From Nectonema munidae (Eukaryota; Nematomorpha; Nectonematoida; Nectonematidae): a stretch of 64,000 nucleotides of DNA. Made by a program: the position numbers and the translations under genes. Within the stretch, counting starts at the first letter, position 1. Every line of letters starts with the position of its first letter. The notes under the pieces were generated by a model. That model did not search any database. It was not told the origin of the DNA and saw nothing but the letters and a program-made list of their open reading frames with translations. Positions 1-13,600 of this stretch are shown here, piece after piece. Location: positions 310,001 through 374,000 of the forward strand of contig JAUIRK010000920.1 of NCBI GenBank assembly GCA_030549495.1, given 5' to 3'.

Positions 1-345
1 TGATATTTCTTTCTTTTTTTTAAAGATTAACGCAGTTCAATTATTAAATTTTGAAAACTTTCTGTTTTTAATTTGTTATATTTTAGGATAAGGATACAGT
101 TTTTTGAAATATTTGCTTGGTGGTGTGTCGTGAAATTTTTCTATGTGCTCAAAAAATTAGGGAAACACTGAATTAGACCCTTGTGACTTTAGTCTGCTCA
201 CACATTACAAAATTTTATAAGTTAAATTTGGAATAATAACAAAATTTGAACAAAAAAATGAGATGTTCCTTTCAACGTGCTTATTTTATAAGCTGCTACT
301 TTTTATGATGTAACGAAGAAAGACGCATATATTAGGCAGACTTAC
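1..345 (-). other. Intron of the Kunitz gene, cut by the window edge
   Basis: AT-rich sequence downstream of the exon 17 donor. I see no further exon in either minus frame compatible with completing domain 11, and no repeat. Confidence 0.5.
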
Positions 346-444
346 CGAACACAAATTGCTCGCAAGCACGCAGGGAAGGATTGAAGTGCCATCTTAAGAA
401 GTAGCCGAAGCAAGTTCCGGGCTCTTGAGGGAGAGAGCAAATTT
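346..444 (-). CDS. Exon 17: N-terminal half of Kunitz domain 11 (keeps Cys14)
   Basis: A 99-nt exon, acceptor after TTTTCTCATAG, donor TTCG|GTAAGT, phase 1 to phase 1. ICSLPQEPGTC then FGYFLRWHFNPSLRAC and EQFVFG give the exact C-x8-C-x15-C spacing, so Cys14 is present; P1 is Phe. The rest of the domain, from the YGGC loop on, is not in positions 1-345 and must lie beyond the left edge. Too short to stand out as an ORF; found by its Kunitz pattern and phase. Confidence 0.8.
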
Positions 445-3400
445 CTATGAGAAAAGTAAAACAAAGTTAAGCCATTTATTTTCGGTGGCGTATAAAACTG
501 GCTTCGATACATTTAACATCCTTTTAAAAAATATGATTCATTTTAGAGTTAGTACCTTAGAAATCGAGAACCAACACAATTCGTTTTCGAATGCCATTTA
601 TTATTTTAGCTTTTAGATAAAAAAAAAAGGATATAGAAAATAATTTGAAAATCTTTTGATTTGAAGATAATGGAAGAAAGACGGTAAAGTAATGGAAACC
701 GATAAAAACTATGTTGAAGCGACTAAATCATAAAGGTGTAAGATTTACGACATCCTTCAATGAACATCTAAAATTAGCATTAACTACCTTGAATGGTATG
801 TAAGCCCACTTTTGGAAACATATAATCTAAAATTTTCTAGGAGCTTTCAACAGGTATTTAGGTGAATTAGTGTGATATCTGCAGTTGCACGTGAGCTCTT
901 GCGTCTCTATTCCTTGTTTTTAAATTTATCAGAGTTTGAAGTAAATGGAACAAGGATACGACCACTGTCATTAAGAAGTTGCAGTTGGAGGCGAAATAAA
1001 ATATCCTTCCGACTTCAAAACGAAGAGAAGGGATTAAAATACGAAGGATGCACACATACCAGGATTGCATATCTTCTGACACTCAACCAAGTTTTTAAAG
1101 TTGTTGTCGTTACCGCCATCTCCTGAGAATCGGAACTCCTTGCATTCTCCAAGAACGGAGTCCCAGTAGTACCTCTGCTGATCTTTATCTCCCTCTCCAT
1201 AATCCACTGGTGAGTTGCACACAACACTCGCTGAAAAGAAGATGTACGCGTAAAAGTTATCTTCTGGTAGTCAGTCCATCAAAAGAGAAGTAGTACAATC
1301 ATAAATTTGCTATTTGTGTGAATGAAGAGATGGACGATTTTTGTTTTTCCCGAATAGCGCGGTTTTAAACCACAGTTCCTGACAAAAAACCCATTAATCT
1401 GCAGCTAGGCACTTTCATGAGAAGAATGTATTAGTCGTAAGAAAGATATGAAAATGGTTGTTGGAAATGAGGGGAAAAAATGAATGAAAAAAATATATCA
1501 TCTACCTTCAAAAGCGGGAAAGAAGTATAATGACAACTTTTGTATTTCACATTTTCCAATATGACTAAGGGTTTTAGGAAAATTTATTTAACCGTTTCTT
1601 TTGATAGATAATTTAGAAAAATATATCGGAGCATGATATAGATATAGAGAACTGTTAGCGTAACAATGTTGTAAGGCAGTTTTTTAATTGTGCCGTTGCA
1701 TTATACACCTGGCATGAAAGGGTGTGTGAGATAGCTGCAAAATAACTGCTATATAAGAACTTGCATGTTTATTATTTGCGGAGTGTACGTGCTAATGTGG
1801 CCTTTATTCCAAGAAAAGTTCCCTACCCCTGTCCTAGGACCACATGTGGCTCATAGCCAGTTGCACCACGTAATATCTTATGGGTTTATGAAGCAATATA
1901 GCAAAATCTTACCTGGTTGCACGGGTGGACCTTGCTTGGACTCATAATCTTCGTAAACTGGAGACGGTTCCGTTTTTGCTCGGTAGCCATTTTTTTGATT
2001 TGGGCCGTGAGTGGAGTCGGCAAGACAGGCAGTCACGCACTCGTCTTGTGAGTTGAAGTTATTTTGATTTCCTCCAACTCCGCCATAATAAAATTGATTG
2101 CACAACTTGAGATCTTTGTCGTAGTACCATTTAATCAGTTGTTGATCTCGTGAAGGCCCCGCATCTCTGGGTTGGGAGCATGGATCTAAAAAGAAGCCAT
2201 TTTTAAGAATCAAACAAGCAACTATTTGAAATGGAAAGTAAGCAAGAAACAATTTTAAGTCAGGAAGAACATCATTAGCGTAATGTTTGTTTATTAATAA
2301 AATTTGGAATTTTTTTACATGATATTTTATGAAAATTCATTCATCAATTCATCAATATTTTCTTAAATATGCTTAATTGTAAATCCATTGAACACATGAC
2401 TGAAACATATATATAATACTTATGTCCAACACATATGTGTATACAAGGAATATTGTTTCCCAAATCATCCCATTTTTTAAAAACTGTAATCGAAGTCACC
2501 ATTTAGGAATAACACTACCATGTTGTGAAGTAGATTAACTAACACGCCGGGCGCATCAACTCATATTTCAACAAATTTTCTTTCAAATTTAGATACACTC
2601 TTTTCAATTTATGGTAAAACTGAAACAGAACTTGGTTTAATTCAAATATATTCTCTTTTTTTGAAAGTGAGATAGTGAATTTTGAATTACCCGAACTGAA
2701 AGAGGGGGGAGGGGGTTTTCGTGGATCAAAGTATCCGGGAGTATCTGTTTCATCGTAGTCACCATTGTAGTCCTCCAAGGAAGGGGGAGGTGGGAGTGTT
2801 GTTGTGGGTGGAACATATTCTGGCTGTGGCAGGGGTCTTCTTCGGGGCTGGGAAGAGGGCATAAGTTTTTGTTGTTGTTGCGAAAATTCCTTCTTTCTTC
2901 GGCATTTTGCTTCGCAGTCCTGTTTTTCATTGAAGCGATTCGAATTTCCTCCTTGACCGCCATAATAAAAACGATCGCACAACTGCGTCTCTTTGTTAAA
3001 GTACCACATGAGCACCCAGTTGCCAGCTGTTCCTGGATCTTTGTCCATTGTGCATGGATCACCTCCTGCGCAAAAATCGCACGTTAGAATAATTAGTGTT
3101 TTTAATTTTTCTTAAAATAATTGATAAGTGTAAAAAATAAAAAAAATTATAATCAGTTATACATACATCGACAAAGATAGCAATTGAAAATGTGAAAGAT
3201 GATGATGTGATAAGGTGATGTAGATTGTTGTTTATAACAAAATTGATTTTGCTTTTATTGAGAGCACGGGTGATAATGTCGAAGAACACTAACACAATAC
3301 ACGGCTGAAAAGCGCACTTTTTTCCACACAAAAATTGTTTTTTTTTAAAAAAAAATCATATAAGACATGCTGAGAGGATCATGAGGAAGTGGTGATGTAT

Positions 3401-6400
3401 AGGTTGTTTTTTTCAACAAAATTGATTTAGCTTTCATCAAGAGCACGATGTGGTGATGTAAAGAGCAACAACATAACACACGGCTGAAAAGCACCATTTC
3501 ACACAGAAGAGAGGATGAAGATACCTGTAAAAACTGCTTTAGTTGCAACTGGTGCGGGGGGCAAGCGAGGAGCTTGCTTCTGACTTTTGACGGGGGGCCG
3601 GCGTGGAGAGGGGGGAACGGAAGGTGTTTTCTTCCAGTCCCTTTCAAAACTCGTTGGCGGAAGAACTTTTTGGGTGAAGCGGCGCGCACAAACCTTTTCA
3701 CACTCCTTTCGCGATTGGAAGTTATTTCGATTTCCCTCACTGCCTCCGTAATAGAAGCGGGAACAGATGCGCGTTTTCGGGTCGAAGTACCAGCGAATCA
3801 CATAGTTCGTGGAAGAGCCGGGATCCTTGTCTTTGTCGCAATCACCTCCTTTATTCATTCACGTCATTATCAACACATGGTCAAGACAAATAATCAAAAA
3901 TTTATTAATGTTCCACAAACTACTACCCTCTCATTACGATTTGAACTCGTAAAAATAGTTCTTCAACACATGGGCCAAATTAAAAGCATACGTTAGCGCA
4001 ACAACATCTCATATGGTCAAGTCAAACTGATAGTTAGCGGATGACTAGTCAAAACATAGCATTATTATCGAATTCAGTGGCAAACTTTCCTTGTCCATAA
4101 TTAGTTTAGTTAGAATGTTGTGCTCAGGCTGAAAGTTTTTTGCATTTTTGCTTTCATTTATAAACTAATGGTACACATGTGCTCATAAAGGTAAAGGTAC
4201 CGTATCGAGAAGGCACAATTGCGCCGCTTCTATCGAAGTATGAGGAAAGTAGGCTTGATGGGGGATCGAACCCAGTACCTAACCAACCTTACTCACGCAT
4301 AAACTATTAATAATTTGATTAAAAAAACTTATTGAAAAAGTGGGCTGCTAATGCTTATTCCTCTTCAAAAACCCCTATATTTGTTTAATCGTTTGCTTTA
4401 CTATCTACATGAAAAAAATATTTGTCGCTATTCAAAGTGTTTAATAAAACATATGGGTAAAAAAAATTAAATTTCCTATACTACTCCCTCAGCTCATTAT
4501 AGGGAATTTTTTTTCCCTGTAATGAAATGATAATGAGATAGTGTAATCAAAGGGCTAACAACAACATAGGGGTTGCGTTAATCAAATGTAAAACAAATAT
4601 TCAGTAACACAAGGATTCCTACCTTCTCCAACATCACCAGGGAAGGGATAGAGCGGTGTTTTCGGTTGTCCAGGCTTCTGCGCAGGAACGTACTGTGGGG
4701 TGTATGCTGGTGGAGGTGGCTGGTACTTTGGTCCTGGAGTAGGTTGTCGTTGTTCATACGATTGTTGCCTGTTCGGGGAAGAAGGCCGTCTCATGCTAGA
4801 ATCGTGATACGGAGATTGTCTAACAGAGCCAACTGTTGGTCTGGCGGGGGATGGACGATGAGTGTATCTCGGATCTTGGGGTGGAGGGTGAGCGCCATGC
4901 TTGGGGCGAATTTGAGGATGGCGAATTGATTTCAGAGTTGCTATGGGCTCTTCGCAAGACGAAATACAGGCTTGCATGTCGTCAAATCTTGAAAAGTTTT
5001 TTGAAAGAATTAATTATTATTGATATTGACGCTTTGATCAGATTTGCTAAAATTAAATTTCAATCTTTTTCTTCATAGATTTTTGAATAAATTTTGGAAT
5101 TATACATATTTTTATCCAAAAATGATTTAGCAAAGATGAAAGAAACTGCCAACCATTGACTTGCAAATTTTGGAGAGAGAAATTTGAGAAAACAAAGAAT
5201 TTTAAGAATTCTGTTTTTATTAAAGCTTCGAAGAAAAGTATCTTGCACGTTAAATGCACAAAGAATATTCAATTCGCAACGATTACGAGGTCTAAAGTTT
5301 TACATGTCTCAATCTGTAGGTTAACTAACAAAAATTAATTCCATTTTAATTTGTTTTCAATGTGTCTTGTGGACATGACCGCAAAAAAAACTGAAAGGAA
5401 AATCTTGAAAAGTGTGGCAAGAAAAAAATAAAAACAACGTTAAGAGAGGATAATCTTTTGTTACCTGTTGGGATTTCCGCCATCTCCTCCATAGTAAAAT
5501 TGTTTGCATCTCATTTCATCTGTGGAATAGGCGTACTTCAATTCCCAATCAGATCCCAAACCGTGATCAATCTCAGCCTTGCAGTTTGCTTAACAAAAAA
5601 TGGAAAAAATAGAATTTTTTAAATAAAAAGCTATAGCTTCTATTATACATAGCATCTCTGGTATTGGTTAATTTTTATTTTTTTACTCTAGTAAAAAAAG
5701 AGAAAGGATATTTGTTTTTTTTCTTTAGTTTTTGTTGAATATTTTTAAAAATTGTGATTTTGCATTTTAAGACATGGCATAAACAGAAACAAAATAAAGT
5801 TCTGCATAAACCTAGATTTGCAATAAACCAGCTAACTCACGTGAATCCTTTTCTTATAAGATTATAATTGTGGAAATGAGATAAAATTACGCAATAATTT
5901 TTCTTCGGGTGTATCAGGATCCAGACAAAAGGTCAAGCAATCAACAACTGTTTCGAAATTGTTGCCATTGCCTTTGAATCCGGAGTAATTGAAGGCTTTG
6001 CAAGAGAAACTTTTGGGATCAAAGTAGAACCTATTGAAAACTTCGTCTCCTTTACCAGCATCCTTTGTGAGATTGCATATGGATTTGTCTGAAAGATTAA
6101 ATAGTGACATAATTTAAAAAAATATTTAGACAAATATTGATGAAAATAACAAATTATAAGTAATTCTGAATGCTGGTCTCGATTGTATTAAAATGGAAGT
6201 AATTTGAGGTAAGGAGAACACATTAGCAAAAATACAAGAACTTTTCTAACAGACACATGTGTGTTGTATGACTTTTGTGTTAAATCAATTTTCCACAACA
6301 TATTTCCAATGTTAATGTTGATTTTATTATTCAGTTATCGTGGAAAATGGAAAAATATTGTAATTCAACTTTGCCAATTTCTAGGAGGAAAATCACGGGT

Positions 6401-7622
6401 TTTCCTTCAGAGTGAAACAAAGTAAAGGTAATTAGATTTATCGACGAAATCATAGATTATTATTAAATATAAATACTGATCAAGTAGGGGGAGATAAGTA
6501 GTCAAGTCGGAAATAGTGTTATAAATAGAGAACATAAGCCAATCAGAAATAATGATTATAGAATATGAAAATTTTTAACGGATCATCAGCTCTGCGTCTT
6601 GTCTATATTTTTTAAGTTATGCCGTCAAGGAAATATACATCAGCTGTTTTAATATGAAAAACCAATTTATGACTAGCGAATTAGTGTTATGAATAGAGGA
6701 GATGAAGTTTAAACATGAAAAATCACACAAAGCATAGGAAGAATTTTTACCAGCATCAGCTTTTATTCCCTGGCAAAAGTCTTGGCAAGTGTGCATGTTC
6801 TTGAAGTTATTTTCATTTCCGCCATCACCCTTATAAGCAAATTCGGAGCAGGATCGCGTGATTGGAGAATAAAAGAAGCGTGATTGATTCTTCTTCCCCT
6901 TCCCCTCTTCTTTTTCCAGAAAACAAACTTCTAAACAAAAATTCAGAGATGATTTCCAAGACCAAAATCGCACAAAAATTTCCCTGCAAGAAGAAAAAAT
7001 GTAGATGATCTTGATTCAAATGACCTTGAAAAAGCCGGAACATGCTCGAAGTACTTACAGTTTCAAAATTAAAAAAAAATGAATAAACACGGTTAGTTTT
7101 TGGAAAAAAAACTTTTTGCACTTCAATGAATTAAAATGATGATTTTATCAACTGTGGTTGAAGTTTTAAGAATGCACAAAAATTATGAATAAAAATAATC
7201 ATAATTATAAATATCATATATTCTCAGGCTATACTGCAATGTGAGTAATATGTTGTACAATTTGATTTTCCCTTCAAGTTTGAGGGATATACATTGTTCA
7301 ACTTCAACTATTTCTTCAAACTTTGGGGTACACCTTTTATTTTAAAAGCAAACGGGGTGTTATGAATTCAAGCTTCAATCGAGGTCTAAAAAACTAAGCA
7401 GCTTTTGTTTACCAATCCTTAGGTCTCATATGGATCTACTGCTAAAATTTTGGAATTGAAAACATCGCCTTCATTTCTCCCTTTAAGATCTATTTTGAGT
7501 TATTTTTTATTTATTTTTAATTAAAAAAAAATATATCGATATTTTTTAATTATTATTTATACTCTATAATCAACTTCGAGATACACAAGTTCTAGCGTTT
7601 CAAGGCAATAAGAATGTGATAT

Positions 7623-7654
<32 letters not shown>

Positions 7655-10600
7655 TGAGTGAATGATGATGATGATCATGAGCGAATCAATAATGTCATGA
7701 TGAAATCAGGCCGTTAATTTTCTAAATCAAAGCCTGAAAAATGTGGCTGATAAGATAATATGCTCATCAAAAAGTCGATTCTAAAGTTTCGTTAGCGAGA
7801 TTCAAGACTTGATCACAAAAGCGAGGAGTGAAGAAAATGAGTGTTCCATCATGGGGTGTTCATGACAAGTCAGGTGTCAATAGTATGCTGTATGATTGAT
7901 TAGGAGACGATGAAAAATAGGGTACGTGAGTGGGGATGATGAATTGAAAATGCGGAATGAAATGTGAATGATGGAAAGGCACACATGATAACAACATACC
8001 AGAAAGAGAGGCAGACTTGCAGTGTTGGTTACACTCTCCAAGAGTTAAATGAAAGTTTTGGGCGTCGAAGTTGAGACAGCGCAAAAAAGGCATGCAAGTG
8101 AGGAATTTAGTGTCAAAGTAGTAAGAAATAAAGGAAGAGAAGTTTGTGCAAAAGGGGGGAACAGACAATCTAAGGCACAGCTCTAAGAGAGAAAGTTCGA
8201 GAAAGAGAAAAGAAGTAAGTAGAAAGGTTATTGGAAGGAAAAAAAAGATTAGTGTAGGACAGTGCAATTTTGACCGAATCAAAAACTACTTAAGTATATG
8301 TTCGCAACAAGCTAATCAATCACCAGCCTTGATTTTAAATGTAATTTCGAGTATTTGGAACAGGCGATTCTCCTTCATTGAGATATCGGTGACACACTGA
8401 TTTCCAAAGGGCTAATTTAATAGACACTTAACTAAACTTAAAAACTAGTTAACTATGGGCCAAAAAATAGAAATGTTTCACTTTGTGAAAATGTACTTTT
8501 CAAAAGCGTATTTTATAGTGATTGGTAACAAAATAGGTTTAAAAAACTAATCTCTACTTCTCAAACACTTTATACTAATTACTATAATTATAATTATAGT
8601 AGAAAAAAGGAATATATTATAACTATAAAAGGTTAACATTTATATTTGAAATTTTATATTTAGTGAGCATCTTTCAATTTTCAATGTAACGAAACAAATA
8701 ACTATGCAGAGTAAGCATTTAAGGAGCAAATTTATTGCCATTATTTATTACGTTTAAAATTATTCTTTTCTATCACTTGGAATAACGATACAACGTTTTA
8801 TTTAAACGACATTCAACAATTTTAGATAAATTATCCCGATAGTTGTGAGATCATGGCTGATATCATTTTGTTTAGATTCTAAAAGGAATTATTATTATAA
8901 AAAGTGATTCGATAATGATTGATATAAATTCAATCGAAAATTGAACATACTTGAGGCGTCTTTGGTTTTCTTGGCGTCTACTTCAGAATCATCAGCATCG
9001 TCATCTTCTCCGGGCTGACTCGGAGAACCTCCATTTTGTGAAGATCCACCAAACAAAGGAACGTGTCTGACTTTGCTCCTCTTCTTGTCTTTGCTTGGGG
9101 GACAAACCTTGCGACACTCCTTTATAGTCAAGAATTTGTTGGCATTGCCATCACATCCACTGTACACAAATGGCAGACAAGAACCGAACTCGTAGTCATG
9201 ATAAAACAAAGGAATCGACTCCTCACAAGATCCCTTGGCTTCAGGAAGTTTGCAAATTTCTGTGAAGGATTTTTAAAAAAATGATAGTCATCATCACAAC
9301 GAATCCAAAAGAAAAGCTAGCGCTCAACTTGATTTAAAATGTATGCTGCTAATCTTTTGGGATTCGTGTCTTATCCTTCGAAATAAAGAACACTCGACAC
9401 GTTCAAACTTTCCTATATTTTATATTTTTTAGTCTAAAATCTAAATCATATCAAAATGTCCAAAAGAAGAAAATGTATATTCACACTAAGTCCTGCCTTT
9501 CTCATAATAAAGCCTAAATAAGTCCATTTGATTGACATATCGTTGTGGCTTCTATAAGAAAAAGGGAAAATATTAAAAGCTTCATTCATCAGCAACTTTT
9601 ATCTTGGGAATCAAAATTTCATAGAAAATTTCCTAAACATAACCTTTTTCGTAAGAAAAATTTTACACCTCAATGAACAAAAACTTAAAAATTGTATCCA
9701 AAAAATCTACTTTCTTGTAAATAAATTGCAAAAGTCGACTCATCTCAAAAACACTTCACACCCCATATAGAAAAGAATTCGAAACTATCCCATGTAACAC
9801 TTCTCAACTGTCATAAAATATCGATTCAAAAGTGAAAATAAGCATCTTACGTTCTTTGATCTTTGGAGAAATACACGTTTCTTCGCATTCTTCTTTTGTG
9901 GAAAATCTATTCTTGTTACCACCTGAGCCAGCGTACCAAAATTGAGAACAAGCACCCTTTTTGATGTCATAGTGAAAGGAAAGAGCGTAATCTTTTCCAC
10001 TTCCTGTATCCTTTTCATAAGAACAAACTTCGGAATCTGGCGGAAAAAAAAAGAAATCATTAAAAGTATAGTTAACACAAAAAAGATTGCAAGAATCCAT
10101 GTAAAAATTACTGAATCAGACCAATGAATTGAAAATGTTCAATTAACAATTAAATTTTCCTAGTACACACACAGAGAGAGTCACACAAGACTAAAAAATA
10201 ATCACTTGCAAAGATTATTGTAAATAAATGAAATTTTTTCTTCATAAATTTTACGTTTTATTATTAATTAAATTATAATTATCTTGCTAGATATGCAAAT
10301 AATTGAAAAAATTTAACGCTGACATCTTCGCTAAGACTTGCACTTTTTCTTAATAAAAATTGGAGAAATTGAAACTTTTTTGATACAGAAGTTCGTGAGC
10401 GAATCACCACCATTCTAGAACCAAAATTTTTAACAAAAGATTGGTGAAACTATTTAAATGCTGAAAGAAACAAATGAAATTTACCTATTTTTGGTTTTTC
10501 TTGCTTTTCTTCCTTCTCTTTTCCTCCTAAAAAAAGAAGAATTTATCAGATATCACAACTTCAATTGGCGAATTTTTTTTACCATTCTTCTTCGACTTTT

Positions 10601-13600
10601 TACCTTTTTTCTTTTTGTCATCGACATCACCACTTCCATTTTTGTCTTTCGCATCGTCATCCTTTTCATCATCGCCATTCTTTTCCTCATCCTCTGCGTC
10701 TTCTGCATCTCCATCTGCAGCCTTTTTGCCTTCTTCTTCAGTTGATTCTTCGTCTTTATCAGCAGCTCCATCGTCATCCGCTCCTTCTTTTTCTTCTTCT
10801 TCGTCTGCAAAAATGGCACCAAAAAATTAACGCAAGCATATCACACATTCGATACACTATTTCTTAGTTTATCATTTGATCCAAGATCTAAAAGAATTCA
10901 AAATTAACCAGTATGTAAACATATTTCTAGATTTTTACAATAAATTAGCATCAATTAGTATCTAAAACTTTTATAAAAATAAAATAACAGATTAAAAAGA
11001 CTAAACCGAAAAAAGCATGCAGATCAAGTTTATTTTATATTTTATATTTTGTATTTTAGCTCTTCTTCAATCCAATAACTATTAAGCCATTATATGTTTT
11101 CATCATCATCATCTCTAGAAATCAAATCTAGTGAATTAATTTTTTTCAGCATACAAAATAATGAATAAGAAATGTTGGCGCGATTAAAAGATCGTCTTAA
11201 TAGGAGATGAGGGAAAACTTAAGATACCTGATTGTGTTGTATTAAACTCTTTATCATCACTTTCTTCAACATTATCACTTTTCTCAGAGGATGATAACGT
11301 TGATGTTGGTGTGCTCAAAGAACTATCAACACCTTCTTCTTCTTTTTCTTCGGCTTTCTTATCATCATCACCAGTGGAGTTGGAATCTTTAAGTGTATTT
11401 TTATTATTGTTGTTGTTATTTGAGAAGTTTAGCTGTTCAAAAGATTCAGAGGATTCCATCGAGTCATGCGGAAGCGAAGAAATCATCTCGTTTATTTCAC
11501 TTGAAACTGAATCCGAAAGATGAGTAGTATCATCGTCATCATGATATAAATCATCTTCACTTAAGTCTGTGTAAGTCGATAACTCAGTAAATCTTTCTGA
11601 AAAGGATTGATCACCACCATCATCATCAAATGTTGAAACTTCTTGGATGTAATCTCTATCGGTAGCACTTTCATCTGAAGGTTGATCATTATTTTGAAGA
11701 GGTTCATCTCCATCTAAGGATTGTTCACCTTCATTTGGAGATTCATCATCATTAATTACAGGAGGTTCACCTTCATTTGGAGATTCATCATCATTAATTA
11801 CAGAAGGTTCACTTTCATCGGAATCATCAATTCCCAGGTCCACGCCTTCTTCTTCTTCTTCTTTTATTGGGATGCTTGGCAAAAAATTATCTTCTAAATC
11901 TTCCTCCGCAATGTCGTCAATGTTTCCTTCTTCCCCCACATCACCTTCATTCTCTTCTTGGGGTTCCCCAAATTCATTTGAAGTGTTGAAATTCTTTTCA
12001 TCAGGCTCTTCCTGTACTAGATCGTCCAAACCGATCTCATCCATCGTACCAGAAGAATCTGTCGAAGAAAATGAGACGTCATCCGGATTGATAGTTTCAT
12101 CGGATGTCTCTCCTTCGTAGTCCTCAGGCAACCCTTCTTCAAATGGAACTTTGTTCATGTTGTTATAATTGCTATTTTCACCGTGTAGGAACCCACTTGT
12201 TGAAGACAAGAGATCAGGAGATATCGAAGTTGACGATGATGAAGATGAATTTGAGGAAATAGAAGCGATGCTTGTGGCCTTATTATTCCCTTCAACGTCT
12301 TCAGAACTATTACTTTGGTCAGAAGCGAAAGTAGTTTCGTCAGCTTTTTCATTTTTTTCGCTTGAATCTTCCAACTCATTTTCGTCTTCATCATCACTAT
12401 CAATCATATCAACTTCATCTTTGCCACTCAATTCTTGATTTTTTTGAGCGTCGTCGCCATTACTTGGCTTAGACGAATTAATTATGGTGGAAGAGTTTGG
12501 TGAATCTTGACTAAGAGATTGTTCATCTTAAAAATAGAATAATTTACATGGACCAATCCCGTTCGCGAACGGTAGCTCACTAATGAATCTAACTTGCTGT
12601 TGGTCGCTATTTCAGTTCTACTCTCTCCTCAAAGAAGACTTCATACATGATGATAATAAGACATTTGTCGCTGAACAAACCACAACTAATAATAATAGCA
12701 CGATGTTAGTTATAGAAAAGCGCGATGAGTGAAAGGCGAAAAGAATTGACACAGGCTTTCTTCCTGATTCCCTTGAACAAAAATTAATTTCAATTCCTAA
12801 CCATTTTTAACCAAGTTTTTTTTGTACAAATATGAAATATTATCCACTATGTAAATCATATTTCTCTTTCCACGAGATTTTGATTTTGAAAAACTGAGTC
12901 AATAAAAAAAAATCAATAAATCATAACCCCAACCCTAAACCATTTCAAAATGCCATTATTATTAAAAAGTTGTATAATTTGAAGAAACTATATCATTTTA
13001 AATTAAGAAATGGTATATTCCATTTTAAACATCATAAACATAAATGTTTTGTCTATAACAAATTTAACTTGAAGAATATAATACCATTCTTACTTCTATT
13101 TTGCCTTTTTGCAATTTTAATTTTATTTAATTATTATATTTGCAATTATACTTTTTTACATTCTTAGGGTTTAACTTCATTTCAGATAGTCACACCCATT
13201 TTTGATTGCTTTGTTGAAATCGAGAAGCTTATATGCTTTATGTTTCAATGCAAAATGTTTTATCTATATTCTTCAGCATAATTTATCAAACTGCTTTGTT
13301 CGTTTGCATTCGTGTTTTTCCAACATTTTCAAATTATTATTGCTATTATAACCTTTTTTCAAAGCAAAAACAATGGCATCCAAAAACTAAATGCATGCAA
13401 ACTTCAAAATTATTCGGCTTAAAATTATTTTCCAAAAACTTCCTACTCAAGTTTTGTTCCTTTACAAAGTTTTTAGCGTAATAAAAAGTTTAAATCGTTA
13501 TCGGAGTCGCAATAATATTACGTCTCCGACTACAGATTCCTACTCAGACTCCACAGTGATCGATATTTTAATTAAACTTGTTGGGGGTCAAGAAGAAAGC

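Larger units (their letters stand above)
445..11227 (-). other. Introns between exons 17 and 3 of the Kunitz gene
   Basis: The stretches 445-1059, 1231-1912, 2186-2690, 4988-5464, 5589-5890, 6089-6750, 8183-8950, 9260-9850, 10037-10484 and 10805-11227 are AT-rich introns where I see nothing further. Those at 3066-3524, 3849-4622 and 6931-7999 carry a tandem duplication, a SINE and a GAT microsatellite, listed separately. Confidence 0.6.

Noticed and set aside
1499-1540. Additional Kunitz-gene micro-exon before the GAAG|GTAGAT word
   Set aside because: No convincing acceptor and no cysteine pattern.
10458-10867. Plus-strand Ser/Phe/His-rich frames
   Set aside because: Shadows of the Asp/Glu/Lys exon 4 on the minus strand.
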